Of a stretch of DNA of 64,000 bases, positions 42,656-55,600 are shown in pieces. Each line of letters starts with the position of its first letter. The stretch's first letter is position 1. The position numbers and the translations under genes were made by a program. A model generated the notes under the pieces. The model saw nothing but the letters and a program-made list of their open reading frames with translations. It searched no databases and had not been told where the DNA came from. Source of the DNA: Phaeosaccion multiseriatum (lineage: Eukaryota > Ochrophyta, other classes); assembly GCA_965112735.1 (NCBI GenBank), contig OZ218959.1, positions 3,100,001 through 3,164,000 on the forward strand, written 5' to 3'.

Positions 42656-43159
42656 GGTTGAGCTGTAAGGCTAATCTATCTGGGCTGAGAGAGAGAGAGA
42701 GAGAGGGGGGGGGGGGTTGGGGGTCTGGTCCGGAGCGTGGGGCTTGACATCGACGCGCGCCTCCTCTCCAAGCCGACTCGGAAACACCCTTCATCCCTTT
42801 TTCCGAGACTGACGTACATCCCCTAGCTAGAAGCCTTTCCATCTACCTGTCTATGTCGATGTAGCGGGTGTCTGTCAAGGCCGTGGATTCAATAGATGGC
42901 ACCCAAGTAAGTTATGTCCTGCGCTCGGCCCGCATGCCTGCATGCTGCTGGTGAGAGCCAGATCCACTCGAAGGCAGCAGAAGGTTTCAAACAAGTATAT
43001 CGATAATTCTAATATACTACCCAAGTATAATATGTATGGTGTGTATGTATACAATTTCGATCGTCCCGCTCTGACGCGAACTACAACTGCCTTGCTATTC
43101 TTGCTGCACCGAAAGATGGCAACTAACGGCCATTCTTTAGAGCCTGGTGAGGTGGCAAG
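42479..43159. other. Convergent intergenic region, AMBRA1-like and ATRX-like 3' ends
   Basis: Contains the hexamer and pentamer arrays plus an AT-rich part (about 42960-43060) probably holding polyadenylation signals. No gene was recognised. Confidence 0.5.
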
Positions 43160-43574
43160 TCAACGGGCGTGCAAGGGGGACGAAGGCGGCGTGACGAGAT
43201 CCACCACCTCTGTCTCCTTGCTCTCAGGCTGCAGCGCCACAGCAGTTGGTGATACAGCAGCAGCAACAGGAGCAGAGGCCTCAGCAGCAGAAGACGGAGA
43301 CGGCAAAGAATCCTCCCGTGGTGCGTACCCGTTGCCATACCTCTGCTCGTACTCTGGGCCTTGCTGTTGCTGCTGTTGATGCTCTTGCTGCTGCTGCTGT
43401 TGATGCTCTTGCTGCTGCTGTTCATGCTCTTGCTGCTGCTGTTCATGCTCTTGCTGCTGCTGCTCTTGCTGCTGCTGCTGCGGCTGCTGTTGCTGCTGAT
43501 GTTGATGCTCTTGCTGCTGCTGCTGCTGCTGCTGTTGATGCTCTTGCTGCTGCTGCTGTTCATGCTCTTGCTGT

Positions 43575-43617
<43 letters not shown>

Positions 43618-46600
43618 CATGCTGCTGTTCATGCTGTTGCTGCTGTTGATGCTCTTGCTGCTGCTGCTGTTGATGCTCTTGCTGCTGCTCATGCTGCTGC
43701 TGCTGCTGCTGCTCATGCTGCTGCTGCTGCTGCTGATGTTGATGCTCTTGCTGCTGCTGCTGCTGTTGATGCTCTTGCTGCTGCTCTTGCTGCTGCTGCT
43801 GCTGCTGATGATCTGGTTGGTGCTGCTCTTCTCTCCTCTGCTCTTCTCTCCCTTGCACATGTCTACCACCCTGCTCACCCTGCCCAGCCGCGCCTCCTCC
43901 CTCGCCGCCCAGCGCCCCTCCCTCTCTTCTCTCCGGACTCATCGAATGGCCCACCGACGGCTCCTCCACAGCGGCTGCGGCTGCTCCTACTCCTGCTGCG
44001 CCCACTGCAGTGGAGCTCCCAAAAGCATCCATCGGTTGCTCTCTCATGGCTGCAGCGACAGCAGTAGCAGCAACAAGGGCAGCGGCGTCGGCATCGACAT
44101 TGGTGTGGCCATTCAGACGATTGTGAGCAGCGCCATCGCCCTCTCCTCCTCCCTCGCCCTGCTCGTGTTGGTACTCTCTCAAGTCTGCGTGGGCACTCAC
44201 GCTCCCCTCCTCTCCTCCTTTTGTCGGCGGTGCAGTGAGATGATGAAGCCTAGCGGTGGACAGAGCTCCTTCCTCCCCCCCACCGGCCTCTCCACGAGGG
44301 GCAGAAGGAGGGGTACAAACAGACCCTGCCAGGGCGTCTTGCCCTTGTGCAGTGACGCCGAGGAGGGGTGGCCCTCCTGCCATCACCCTCTCCCCTCCTG
44401 TTGGCTGCCATCCATTAGTCATCACCCTCTCCCCTCCTGTTGGCTGCCATCCATTAGTCATCACTCCTGTTGGCTGCCATCCATTAGTCATCACTCCTGT
44501 TGGCTGCCATCCATTCGTCATCACTCCTGTTGGCTGCCATCCATTCGTCATCACTCCTGTTGGCTGCCATCCATTAGTCATCACCCTCTCCCCTCCTATT
44601 GACTGCCATCCATTAGTCATCACTCCTGTTGGCTGCCATCCATTAGTCATCACCCCTGTTGGCTGCCATCCATTAGTCATCACCCCCTCCCCTCCTGTTG
44701 ACTGCCATCCATTAGTCATCACCCTCTCCCCTCCTGTTGACTGCCATCCATTAGTCATCACCCTCTCCCCTCCTGTTGACTGCCATCCATTAGTCATCAC
44801 CCTCTCCCCTCCTGTTGGCTGCAATCCATTAGTCATCACTCCTGTTGGCTGCAATCCATTAGTCATCACCCTCTCCCCTCCTGTTGGCTGCAATCCGTTA
44901 GTCATCACCCTCTCCCCTCCTGTTGACTGCCATCCACGATGCTGCCCTACGTGAGTCTGCGCTGCTGCGGGCGCGTGGATGGGCGCGTCGGTGGGCGCGT
45001 CGGTGGGCGCGTACGTGGGTGCGTGCGTGCCATACTTGGCCACTGCTGCCTCCACCGCTGCCGTGTCCGCCCCCGGAAAGGCCCTTCCAAAGAGGCTCTG
45101 AGCGGGTAGAAGGCAGTCCACGGCGGCCGCTTGCACATGGCGCACGAGCAGCGGGCCCGCCTCGTCGTTTGCTTGGGCGGATGCGGTGCTGAGTTCCCCT
45201 GCAGAGCTATGAAGGGCCTTGTCCTCATCCTCGATTTCCTGAGGGGAAGAGAAGGGGGCGTGTGTGAGTGCGTGAGTGCGTGTCAGAGTGGTGAGACAGA
45301 ATGGACGGACAGGTTGGGGGGGAAGAAGGGGGGGGGAGGAGAGGGAGAGAAAGGGAGAGAAAGGGAGAGTGACAGAGACAGAGTCAGACAGACAGAGAGA
45401 GAGAGAGAGAGAGAGAGGAGAGGGTTGGTGAGGCGAGTCAAACAGAGAGAGAGAGAGAGAGAGAGAGGAGAGGGTTGGTGAGGCGAGTCAAACAGAGAGA
45501 GAGAGAGAGAGGAGAGGGTTGGTGAGGCGAGTCAAACAGAGAGAGAGAGAGAGGAGAGGGTTGGTGAGGCGAGTCAAACAGAGAGAGAGAGAGAGGAGAG
45601 GGTTGGTGAGGCGAGTCAAACAGAGAGAGAGAGAGAGGAGAGGGTTGGTGAGGCGAGTCAGACAGAGAGAGAGAGAGGAGAGGGTTGGTGAGGCGAGTGG
45701 CAGGTAAGAGTGGCAGGGAGAGACGGACAGACAGACACAGAGAGAAAGAAAGAGAATGCGATAGAGAGAGAGAGACAGAGAGAGAAAGAAAGAGAAGGCG
45801 ATAGAGAGAGAGACACAGAGAGAAAGAAAGAGAAGGCGATAGAGAGAGAGAGACAGAGACAGAGAGAGAGGGAAAAAGAGACAGAGAGAGAGAAAGAGAC
45901 AGAGAGAGAAAGAGACAGAGAGAGAAAGAGAGAGAGAGAAAGACACACAGAGAGAGAAAGAGACAGAGAGAGAAAGAGAGAGACAGAGAGAGAGAGGGAG
46001 AAAGAGACAGAGAGAGAGAAAGAGAGAGAGAGAGAAAGATATGTTTAAATCAATCAATCGTACCTGCTCGGCGCCCTGCTTCTCCTCGAGCGTTAGCGAG
46101 TCAATATCTTCTTCGAACATCTTGGTGTTCGAGAAGTGTCCGGACATGCACAGGGGCTGCGCGACAAGGAGGTGCTGTAGGATGTCATCCTGGGGGGTGA
46201 GGTGGGGCAGAGAGAGAGAGAGAGGCAGAGAGAGGCATATGGGTGGGGATCGACACGGAGAGGTAGACAGGTAGCGAGGAGAAGAGCGCAGCAGAGCAGA
46301 GAGGACGACGGGGATGAGTAGAGGTGTATGGGCAGTGATGAACAGGATGAGTAGAGGTGTATGGGCAGTGATGAACAGGAGCCGAGAGGACGGACGCAAG
46401 GACGACAACATCCATCTTCTCCCAGCTCCAGCTTCCGAAGGCCCACACTCACTGCTTACCTCCGCCTTCCCTCTTTTCCCCGTGCGATTGAGCGCACTGC
46501 ACAGGACTCCCTCGGCCGTGTGACCCCCCCTGTATTGTTATAAGCCACCCGTCCGTCCCGTCCGCGTCCCATCCCAACACGGCAACAAGGCACACAGACA

Positions 46601-49600
46601 GCACAACAGTCCGCCCAAACGAGCAGAGAGAGGGGAGTGTGAGGAAGGCAAGGCACGGCAAGTGCAACGCAAACAGTTCGGGTGGAAAGGGAGGGACGGT
46701 CGTGTATCGGCAGGAATGGATAGGCGGGGCCCCGGCATTAAAACCATTGGAGAGAGAGGTGAGAGACAGAGAGAGGGAGGCAGGGAGAAGGAGGGAGGGA
46801 GACAGAGAGAAGAGACAGGGAGAGGGATATAGAGAGGGAGGGAGGAGAAGACACAGAGAGAGAGAGAGAGGGAGGAGGGAGGGAGGGAGAGAGGGAAAGA
46901 GAGAGAGGGAGGGAGAGAGGGAGGGAGAGAGGGAGGGGGGGCTGTCGTGCCTCCAGAGGCCATGCTAACCCCATATGCCCTACACCCTTTACCCTATACC
47001 CCGAACCACATACCTCTCATCGTCCCCCTTGTCGCCCTCCCCGGCTTGTTGGTGCCCCCCCCCCTGCCCCCCCTGCCCATCCTGCCGCTGCTCCGCCCCC
47101 TGCAGCAGGTCCATGTGTGTGTCTGTGCTGGTGAAGTGGGCCATGGGGTTGTGATCGTCGATCACGCGATTCGCAATGCCGGTCTTAACAACCTGCAGGG
47201 GCCGTACAGATACAGATACAGTTACAGTTACAGTTGAGGTTGAGGGTAGTCGCCTCGGCACTGAACAAGCCGAGCATCCCCTCCCAACGTTTTCGTCTCA
47301 AGATGATCGAACTACACATCACATCTCCTCCAAAGCCCCACCCACACCCCTCTACCCACCCACCTCCCCATGTGCCTCTACCCACCCACCTCCCCATATG
47401 CCTCTATCCACCCACCTCCCCATATGCCTCTACCCACCCACCTCCCCATGTGCCTCTATCCACCCACCTCCCCATATGCCTCTACCCACCCACCTCCCCA
47501 TATGCCTCTACCCACCCACCTCCCCATGTGCCTCTATCCACCCACCTGCTTTGTGTATATCTTCTCCTCCAGAGTGGGCGCCGCCACGAGTCTGTACACA
47601 GACACAGGCTTTGTCTGGCCGTATCTGTAGAGGCATCCGGGGGGGAGGGTGGGTAGAGGCATATAGGGAGGTGGGTGGGTAGAAGCATCCGGGGGGGAGG
47701 GTGGGTGGGTTGTTATGTTTGCATGCGAGCAATGAGTGGGTAGAGGCGTATGGGGAGGATAGCAGTGGATGGCGAGGGGGGAAGAGGCCTATGCGGGGGC
47801 CCGGGGGGGGGGGGGGGGGGGGGCACGCACCCACATGCATTCACCCACACCCAAACGTCCACCACCCTCTGTCCGGAAACCGTCTGTTCTGACACCCGAT
47901 GTCTTGACACACCCCCTTCGTTCCTGTCCTGACACCCCCATCCTTCCTGTCCTGACACCCCCATCCTTCCTGTCCTGACACCCTCCACGCCTGTACCTGT
48001 AGCAGCGGAACATGGCTTGAAGGTCAATGGACGGGTTCCAGCTCGTGTCCAGCAGCACCACCCTGCGAGTCACAAATGACAAACGCCATACATCACATCA
48101 CAGCAAGAGGCAATGAGCAGGAGGAGAGGGCGGGAGGAAGGAGCAGGGGAAGCCGGGTGAAGACCGAAGATCTAATGTCTACCCTTCCACCCTACCTGTT
48201 GGCCGCCACGAGGTTCACTCCCATGTTGGCGGCCTTCGTGGACAGGAGGAACACGAGGGAGGCATCGGTAGGGCTGTTGAAGCGGTTCACCAGCTGCATC
48301 CTGTGTATGTGTGTGTGTCAAACATTGTGAGGGGCATCTGTGAGGGGCATCTGTGAGGGCATGGGTGAGGGCATTGGATCCCCTTCCTTCCTTCCTTCCT
48401 TCCTTCCTTCCTTCCTTCCTTCCTTCCTTCCTTCCTTCCTTCCTTCCTTCCTTCCTTCCTTCCTTCGCTCGCCAGATTGCTCAATGCGCGTGTGGGACGC
48501 CCCAGTGCCGCTCTCCCTTGTGGCCTTCCTCACCCCGCACTCCTCACCCCTGACTCCTGACTCCTGATTCCTCAACCATCACCTCGCCCTCCTCACTCCT
48601 CACTCCTCACTCTTCACTCCTCACCCCTGACCTGTTGTTTGCCGAGGTGCTCCCATCTATGCGCAGCACCTCTGTCCCGTTCTTCCACGGCCCCCACGCG
48701 GCTTGACCGACTGGTGGTCGTTGCTGCAGCATTGGCGACGGCAACAGAAACAGATGCAGAGACACAACGTGTCAACATGTTATGTCAACGGGTCAGGCCC
48801 TCCGACCGTCCCCAATGCCCACACATACATGCCCATACACCTCGGCCCCACCCATATACCTCTACCTAAACCATACGCCTCTCACCTTCACCACGTCCCC
48901 CCACCTTGGGGTTAAGAGCAGCCTCTCCACAAAGTCAAGTGTGGGGATGTACTGAGAGAACACGAGCACCTTGTCCCCCTGGGAAATGGCAGCAGCGATG
49001 ATCTCGAGCAGGAGTACCTTCACTCATTTAAAGGCACATGGGTTGAAAGGAGGGAGGGGAAAACAGGGAGGGAGGGAGGGAGGGGGAAGCTGCGTGAGGG
49101 CGGACCGTTCGGCTTCTTTCGCACGGGTCGGAGCTGACGCCCCCCCCTCCCCCCCAGTTTTTACGCATACGACTGATACCACATTTCGAAAGCCGTGCAA
49201 CTTAGGGTTAGGGTTAGCCCTAATGGGTCCACATCACGGCAATGCAACGGGTCCACATCATGACAAGGGTGACCCCGCAGCCCGTTCACTTAAACATTAA
49301 CAGTACATATACCGGTGGGGAGGAGCAAGAGTGGGTATTGTATCGCTAGCAAGCACCGAGAGAGAACCCAGCCAGCGCACTTGCCGTTTGTGCTTCAGCT
49401 GGACCGACCGCACTTACCATCTTGCCAGAGGCGGCGATGTCGATGCCCGGCTCCAGGCTTGTGATCACCGCTCGAGGTCGCTTCTTCTTCCTCACCCTCT
49501 TGGGCTTGTCTTGCACCCCATTTACCGCGTTCTTCCCCGTCTCCTCCTCCGCCTCTGCTCCCTCCCCCGCCGCCGCCGCCGCAACCACGGTGACAGTTTC

Positions 49601-52600
49601 GGTGACCGTTTCTTTCCCAGCCCTCTCGAGCAGCAGCCCAGCGGCTCCACTATCAGCTGCTCCACTCCCTTCTCCTCCTCCCTCTTGCCCATGGTCGATA
49701 CTACTCGCCCTATTTGTACTCGCTTCCTCGCCTCCAACATTGACCGTCACCCACTTCTCCCCGCCACCTTCCCCTCCCTCATCCCGTCCTTCCATCGGAT
49801 TGCGCCCCTCGTAGTCGGACCCAATAGATAGTTCCCTTTGCTCGTCACCCGCGAGAGGAAGAGCTACAGCAGCCGAAGAGAGGACGTTACCTGCTGCTGC
49901 CGCTCCTCCTCCTCCTCCTCCTCCTCCTCCTCCTCCTCCTCCTCCTCCTCCTCCTCCTCCTCCTTCTCCTCCTCCTCCTCCTTCTCCTCCTCCTGAGGTC
50001 TCTGCTGCAGCTGATGCGGGCTGCAGTGCCGACAAGGTCCCGCTGCCGCTGCTCGGTGGTCCAATCACCGGCGCTTCCGAGGCAACGCTATCTCCTCCAC
50101 TATCGCCACCGCCATCAGCCCTGAAGCGAACCACAAGCCCCTCTTGCCCGTCTTCCCCGGCCGCACCTCTGGCTCTGTCCCCGTCTCCGTCTCCATCTCT
50201 GTCTCTGTCTTTGTCTGTGTCTGGGCCATTCCAACGACCATCTCCTGCCGCTGCCACCGCTGCCGCGACACTCGCTGCCGCACCCCAGGAGGCGAGTGCT
50301 CGCCCCGCCGATGCCTTGCCCGCCCCCGCCCCGTCGGCATCATTCTCCCCCCCCCCACCATCACCTCCTGTGAGTGGGACGGTTGCGTCATTTTCTTTGC
50401 TGCCGTCCCTGCTGTCCACCCCCATACTCTCATCATCATCATCATCATCGTCGTTGTTGTCGTCTTTGTCGTTTTCGTTGTCGCTACGTCCTCCAGCACT
50501 GACACTGAAACTGGGATCGGCAGTGGCAGTGGCACTGAAACTGGCAGCACTGTCGTGAGTAGGCACAGGAGCGAAGACACCATGCGGTGCTGGGGGAGCA
50601 GCGATCACCACCGAGGCCGAGGGCCGCGGAGGAGCGCCTTCCGCGGTCTCGAAGGCCGTGCTTGAAGAAGCAGCCGTAGCCACAACAGTTGGTGATACAG
50701 CAGCACCATCATCGCCTGCCGCAGGTGCCGCCTCGCCCCCACCGTCCTCGTTGCTGTGACTGCTCCCTTCTTGCCCCTCTCCATTGGCTGTTGTATCACC
50801 AACTGCTGTATCACCAATTTGCCCCTCTTGAAAGGCCCAGTCCGCGTCGTCGTTGCCCCATGGAGCGCTCTGCTCCTCCTCCTCCTCCTCTCCCCAATTA
50901 TTATCGTTCCCACTAATCTCATCATTTCCCCTGTTGTAGTCATAGTCCGCACCCCTCCCCCCGGTCTCCTCCTCGTCCCGCTTCTCGTCCTCTTCCATTG
51001 CCTTCAATTGACTCTCCTCCCCCTCCTCCTGCCTCGCAATTGTGGCCCCTTCCTCCTCTTGCTCTTGCTCTTGCTCTTCCCCGACAGGTTGGGTGCTTCT
51101 CGTTTCTCCATCAATCGATTTCCGCAGCCTTCTTCTCTTCCTCCCCTTGTCACCTTCCTTCTTCCTTCTCTTTGCGCCCCTCCTCCTCCTCCTCCTCCTC
51201 CCCAGCTCTTCAAAATCTCCCTCCTCTACGTCCTTCACCACAAATCCGTCGTCCTCATACCCATCCAAGTCGGCATCCTCTTCACTCTCAGTCTCCTCAT
51301 CCACCTCTTCCTCCGTCTCGTCCTCGTCCACACCTTCTTCCTCCGTCTCCTCCTCGTCCATCTCCTCCTCCGTCTCCTCCTCGTCCTCCTCGTGCGCATT
51401 GCCCCTCGCTCGCCCCCCCCTCCCCTTGTCCCCACTTAGCACGCTATCGTACACTTCTTGTGCCTGTGCATGAAGACTCTCCACTTGCCTCGCCAGCTGC
51501 GCCCCGCCACCCCCGCTCCCTCCACTACCACCACCTCCAGTACCCCCTCCGCCCCCTCCTCCCCCCTCCCCCTCTCCCTCCTCCACCGCTTCGCCGTCAT
51601 CTCCCTCGCCTTCACTGTCCTGGTCCACGTCCCCCTGGTCTGCAAGGTTCCTCAGCCACCCCGGTTCATTCATCGAGCCCCCCCTAACCCCAGACAGGCC
51701 CTGCAGACTCTGCGCGTGCTCTTGGTAGAGGTGCGGGTGCGTCCAGATACGAAAGAAGATGTGGATATTACTCAGCACGTTGTCTTTCCTGACCTCTCCC
51801 TGGCAGGCCTGCTGAATCTTGGTCAGGAGATCCTCGGTACACTCTTGCTGTTGCGGTGTCTGTGGTACCGTAATGACCACCTCCTTCTTGGCCAGGTTGA
51901 GCGCGAGTGCAAGCGGAACGATGTCCTTTCTGTGAATGATGCTCTTTGTGCGCTTCAAGACGATGTAAGCGCGCTTCTGCATCTTTTTCTTGGCGGCTTT
52001 GCTCGCCCCTGCCGCAGCCCCGGCCTCGATGGGCTCAGCAAACTTGCGGCGGAAGGTCAGCGCCGTGCCCAGCAGGTCTGTGTGTTTGCGTGGGTGGGGG
52101 TGGGGCGTGGGTGGGAGTGAGCGGCACCAGAGAGAGAGAGAGAGAGATGGGAGGATAGAGAGAGAGGAAGAGAGGGAGAGAGAGAGACAGGGAGGGAGAG
52201 GGGAGTGAGAGGCCACTCACTGTCTTAACCGCATTTAGGCATGCGTGGATGCAGTCCAACCCTAACCCGGAATCACATGTACGTAACCGCACGTAACCAA
52301 TACGTGGCCCTAATATGACCCTTACGTAAGAGTACGTACGTACCCGGCTTGATGAGCTGCACCATGTTGAAGTATTCCATGAGGTGATTCTGCATGGGGC
52401 TGCCGCTGAGGAGCACCTTGCGGGGGGTGACGAAGGCGGAAACCGCTTGGGTCTGGCTAGTGTTCTTGTTCTTCAAAATGTGCCCCTCGTCCGCCACCTG
52501 AGGGAGAGGGGAGGAGGGGAGGGAGGGGGGTTAGGGTTAAGTGTGTCGGTATGAAAGGGTTGGGTGGTATGAAGCAAAGCCAGTGCAGAGGAGGGGGTGA

Positions 52601-55600
52601 GAGGTACAACGCACCATGACATCCGCCCCCCACAGAAGCTTTCGACGAAGCTGAACCTCAGGGGATAAGCTCGAGAGCGGCCTGGGGCTGCGTGTCTTCT
52701 TGACTCCGCACAAGCTAGCTACCACTCCGTATGTGAGCAGCAGCACGCCGCCTTCGTTGCTCCACTCCTGCAGCACCCGGTCCTTGCGGTGGAGGGGGTG
52801 TTCAGGGCTGATAGGGAAGACTTTGACGCCGGGCCGGTACTTGCTGAACTCCTCCTTCCAGTTCTGAGGGAGAGAGGGAAAGGGAGGGGATAGGGGAGGA
52901 GAGGAGAAGAGAGGAGAGAGAGAAAGAGGCGGACAGAGTGAGCGATAGACGGAGGGAGAAAAGTGAGGGGGGCATTTGACACGTTTGACACGTCACACGA
53001 AACGCTTGAAACGCATGATGTCTCCACACGACACGCTTGACACTGCGCTTGACACTTGACGCACCTCCAACACGTTCTTGGGCACCACCACTGCGCACGT
53101 CTTAAGCTTCCTACGCCTACCAGGACGAGCACGCTTTGCCTTTCCCTTCCTTTCGTTGCCCTTGCCTTCCTCGGCCACATCGACACCTTCTCCCGCGCTC
53201 TGTCCCGCGCTCTGTCCCGCGCTCTGTCCCGCGCTCTGTCCCTCGCTCTGTCCCTCGCTCCGTCCCTCGCTCTGTCCCTCGCTCTGTCCCTCGCTCTGTC
53301 CCTCGCTCTGTCCCTCGCTCTGTCCCTCGCCTGCGGCCTTGCTCTGTTGTCCTTGTAGCCCCCCCCCTCGCGCGAGCTCTCCGCCTTGGCCGGCCTGTGC
53401 GGTCGCCTCCCCGCCGCCGGTGGGTGATGATGACAATGATGATGACAATGATGATGATGATGCTGCTGCTGTATCACCAACTGCTGCTGCTGCTGCTATA
53501 TCACCAACTGCTGCTGCTGCTGTATCACCAACTGCTGCTGCTGCTGTATCACCAACTGCTACTGCTGCTGTATCACCAACTGCTGCTGCTGCTGTATCAC
53601 CAACTGCTACTGCTGCTGTATCACCAACTGCTGCTGCTGCTGTATCACCAACTGCTGCTGCTGCTGTATCGCCAACTGCTGCTGCTGCTGCTGCTGCACT
53701 CCAAGCGTACGAGTCTCCCTGCATCCCATCTGCCCTATCCCCGCCATTGCCACCCCCCCTAGGCCCTTCCTCTTCTTCCTCCTCCTCCTCCTCCTCCTCC
53801 TCCCCCGCTTCGTCCGCCACCTCCCCCGGCCCCACTTCCCTGGTAACGGCTCTCAAGACAGGGCTGTTGAGCAGTACGTCAATGAAGACAACGGCTTGAA
53901 TGCTCTTCCCGAGGCCCATACAATGTGCGAGGATGCACCCCCCGGCAAGGGACTCCCTATCTGGCCCCTTGAGGTCGGCAACGCTTACGACAAGATTGTC
54001 GTACATGAATTTGATGCCCTCGACCTGTTGGTGATACAGACAGAGAGAGAGGGTTTGGGGGGTTGAGGGCAAACACAGCTCAGGCAAACATGTGCACTCA
54101 TTACCCAGCAGTACGTCGACCAGTGAATAGAACAAAAAGGATATTGCAACACGTACCCAACAAAGAGGGACCCAACATCACTTACCTGGTGCTCCTTGAG
54201 GTGAACTTCCCCTGCGTCCCCCTTTCTTGGAAACTTGTCCCTCACCACAACGGCCCCTCCTCCTCCTCCTCCTCCTCCTCCTCCTCCTCCTCCTCCTCCT
54301 CCTCCTCCTCCTCCTCCTCCTCCTCCTCCTCCCTCCCCCTCCCCTCCTCCCAAGACTTCCAACTCGTAACATCGCACGTCCCCCTCTTGCGAGAGTGGCT
54401 CCTGATCAACCTCACCCCCCATAAAGTAGCCTTTGGTCTTGTCCTTCTGCCGCTGCCGCTGGCGCTGTTCGAGCATGGCCTGCCTCTTCTCCTCGGCTTT
54501 AAGGGCGGATTTCGTGTTTCTGTCCTCCCTCACATGGTCTTTCTCCTCCTTCTCCTTCTCCTTCTCCTTCTCCGCCTCCTTCCCCCCCTGCTGCCCCTCC
54601 CCCTCCTTGCTGCGATCCAATGAAGTATCTTCCATGTCACTGTCGGTCTCCTCCCCACTGCTGCTGCTTGGGCTGCTGGGATCCACTGAGGGGTGCGAAG
54701 AAGTACGCACAGGCACATTGAAAGCAATAGTCGTCCTCCGGCCCTTCTTCTTTTTCAATGAGTTCAAGTAAGAGGCGTCCTGCTCAAAGGGCACAGGGCA
54801 CCGGGAGTGTGTGTGTGTGAGAGAGAAAGGGCGGGTGGGTGGGAGGAGAGAGTGAGAGATATAGAGAGAGATGGGCAGAGAGAGATGGAGAGAGAGAGAG
54901 AGAGAGAGAGCTGGGGACAGAGAGAGGGAGGTGCCGCTCTGCTTACCGGTGGATTGACAGCAGCAGCAGAGGAGAAAGAAGAGGAGGAGGAGGAGGAGCA
55001 GGCCGGTGCTTGAACTTTGCGCCTGCGGTTCTCGTCCTCCTCGTCGTCCTCTGTCGTGCTGTCGCTCAGGTCGATCGCCATCGGACCGGCTACTGGCGCC
55101 GGCAACACCTTCTCCTCTCCCTCCGCCGGTGCTGGTGCAGAGTGTTCGTCTTGCTCTGGAGAGTCAGAGACGGCTCCCCCCTCTGCCGCGTCTTGCACCA
55201 CGTCCACATCCACCTCTTGGTCCTCTACATGGTCTACATCCATGTCAAGTGCGCCAGATTGGCGGCCCTCATCTATTGTGGCATCAGAGTCATACTCCAT
55301 ACCCCGCTCCTCCCTCCTCGTCCCGCCACTGCTGCCCCCTCCCTGTGCCTCTTCTTCACCCTGCCCTCCCCCACTCCCTGCCGTGCTGCCAGCTCCCAAT
55401 TGCTGCTGCTGGTCACCAGCTGGAACGCTGCGGCCTTCCTGCGGTGTGCAAGTGGCCTGGTGCTTGCTCTTCCCTGCCTTGGAGGAGGCCTTGGCAGAAG
55501 AAGCTTTGGCAGAGGCTCGCCGCTTCCTGGGACCCTCTGCCAGCTTCTTTACACGACGCTGAAACACTCTCCTAGAAGGGGGGAGGGAGGAAGGGAGGAC

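Noticed and set aside
43246-44954. Plus-strand frames of 230-410 codons opposite the ATRX-like last exon
   Set aside because: Antisense shadows of triplet repeats. The minus frame contains natural sequence at both ends and continues a conserved gene.
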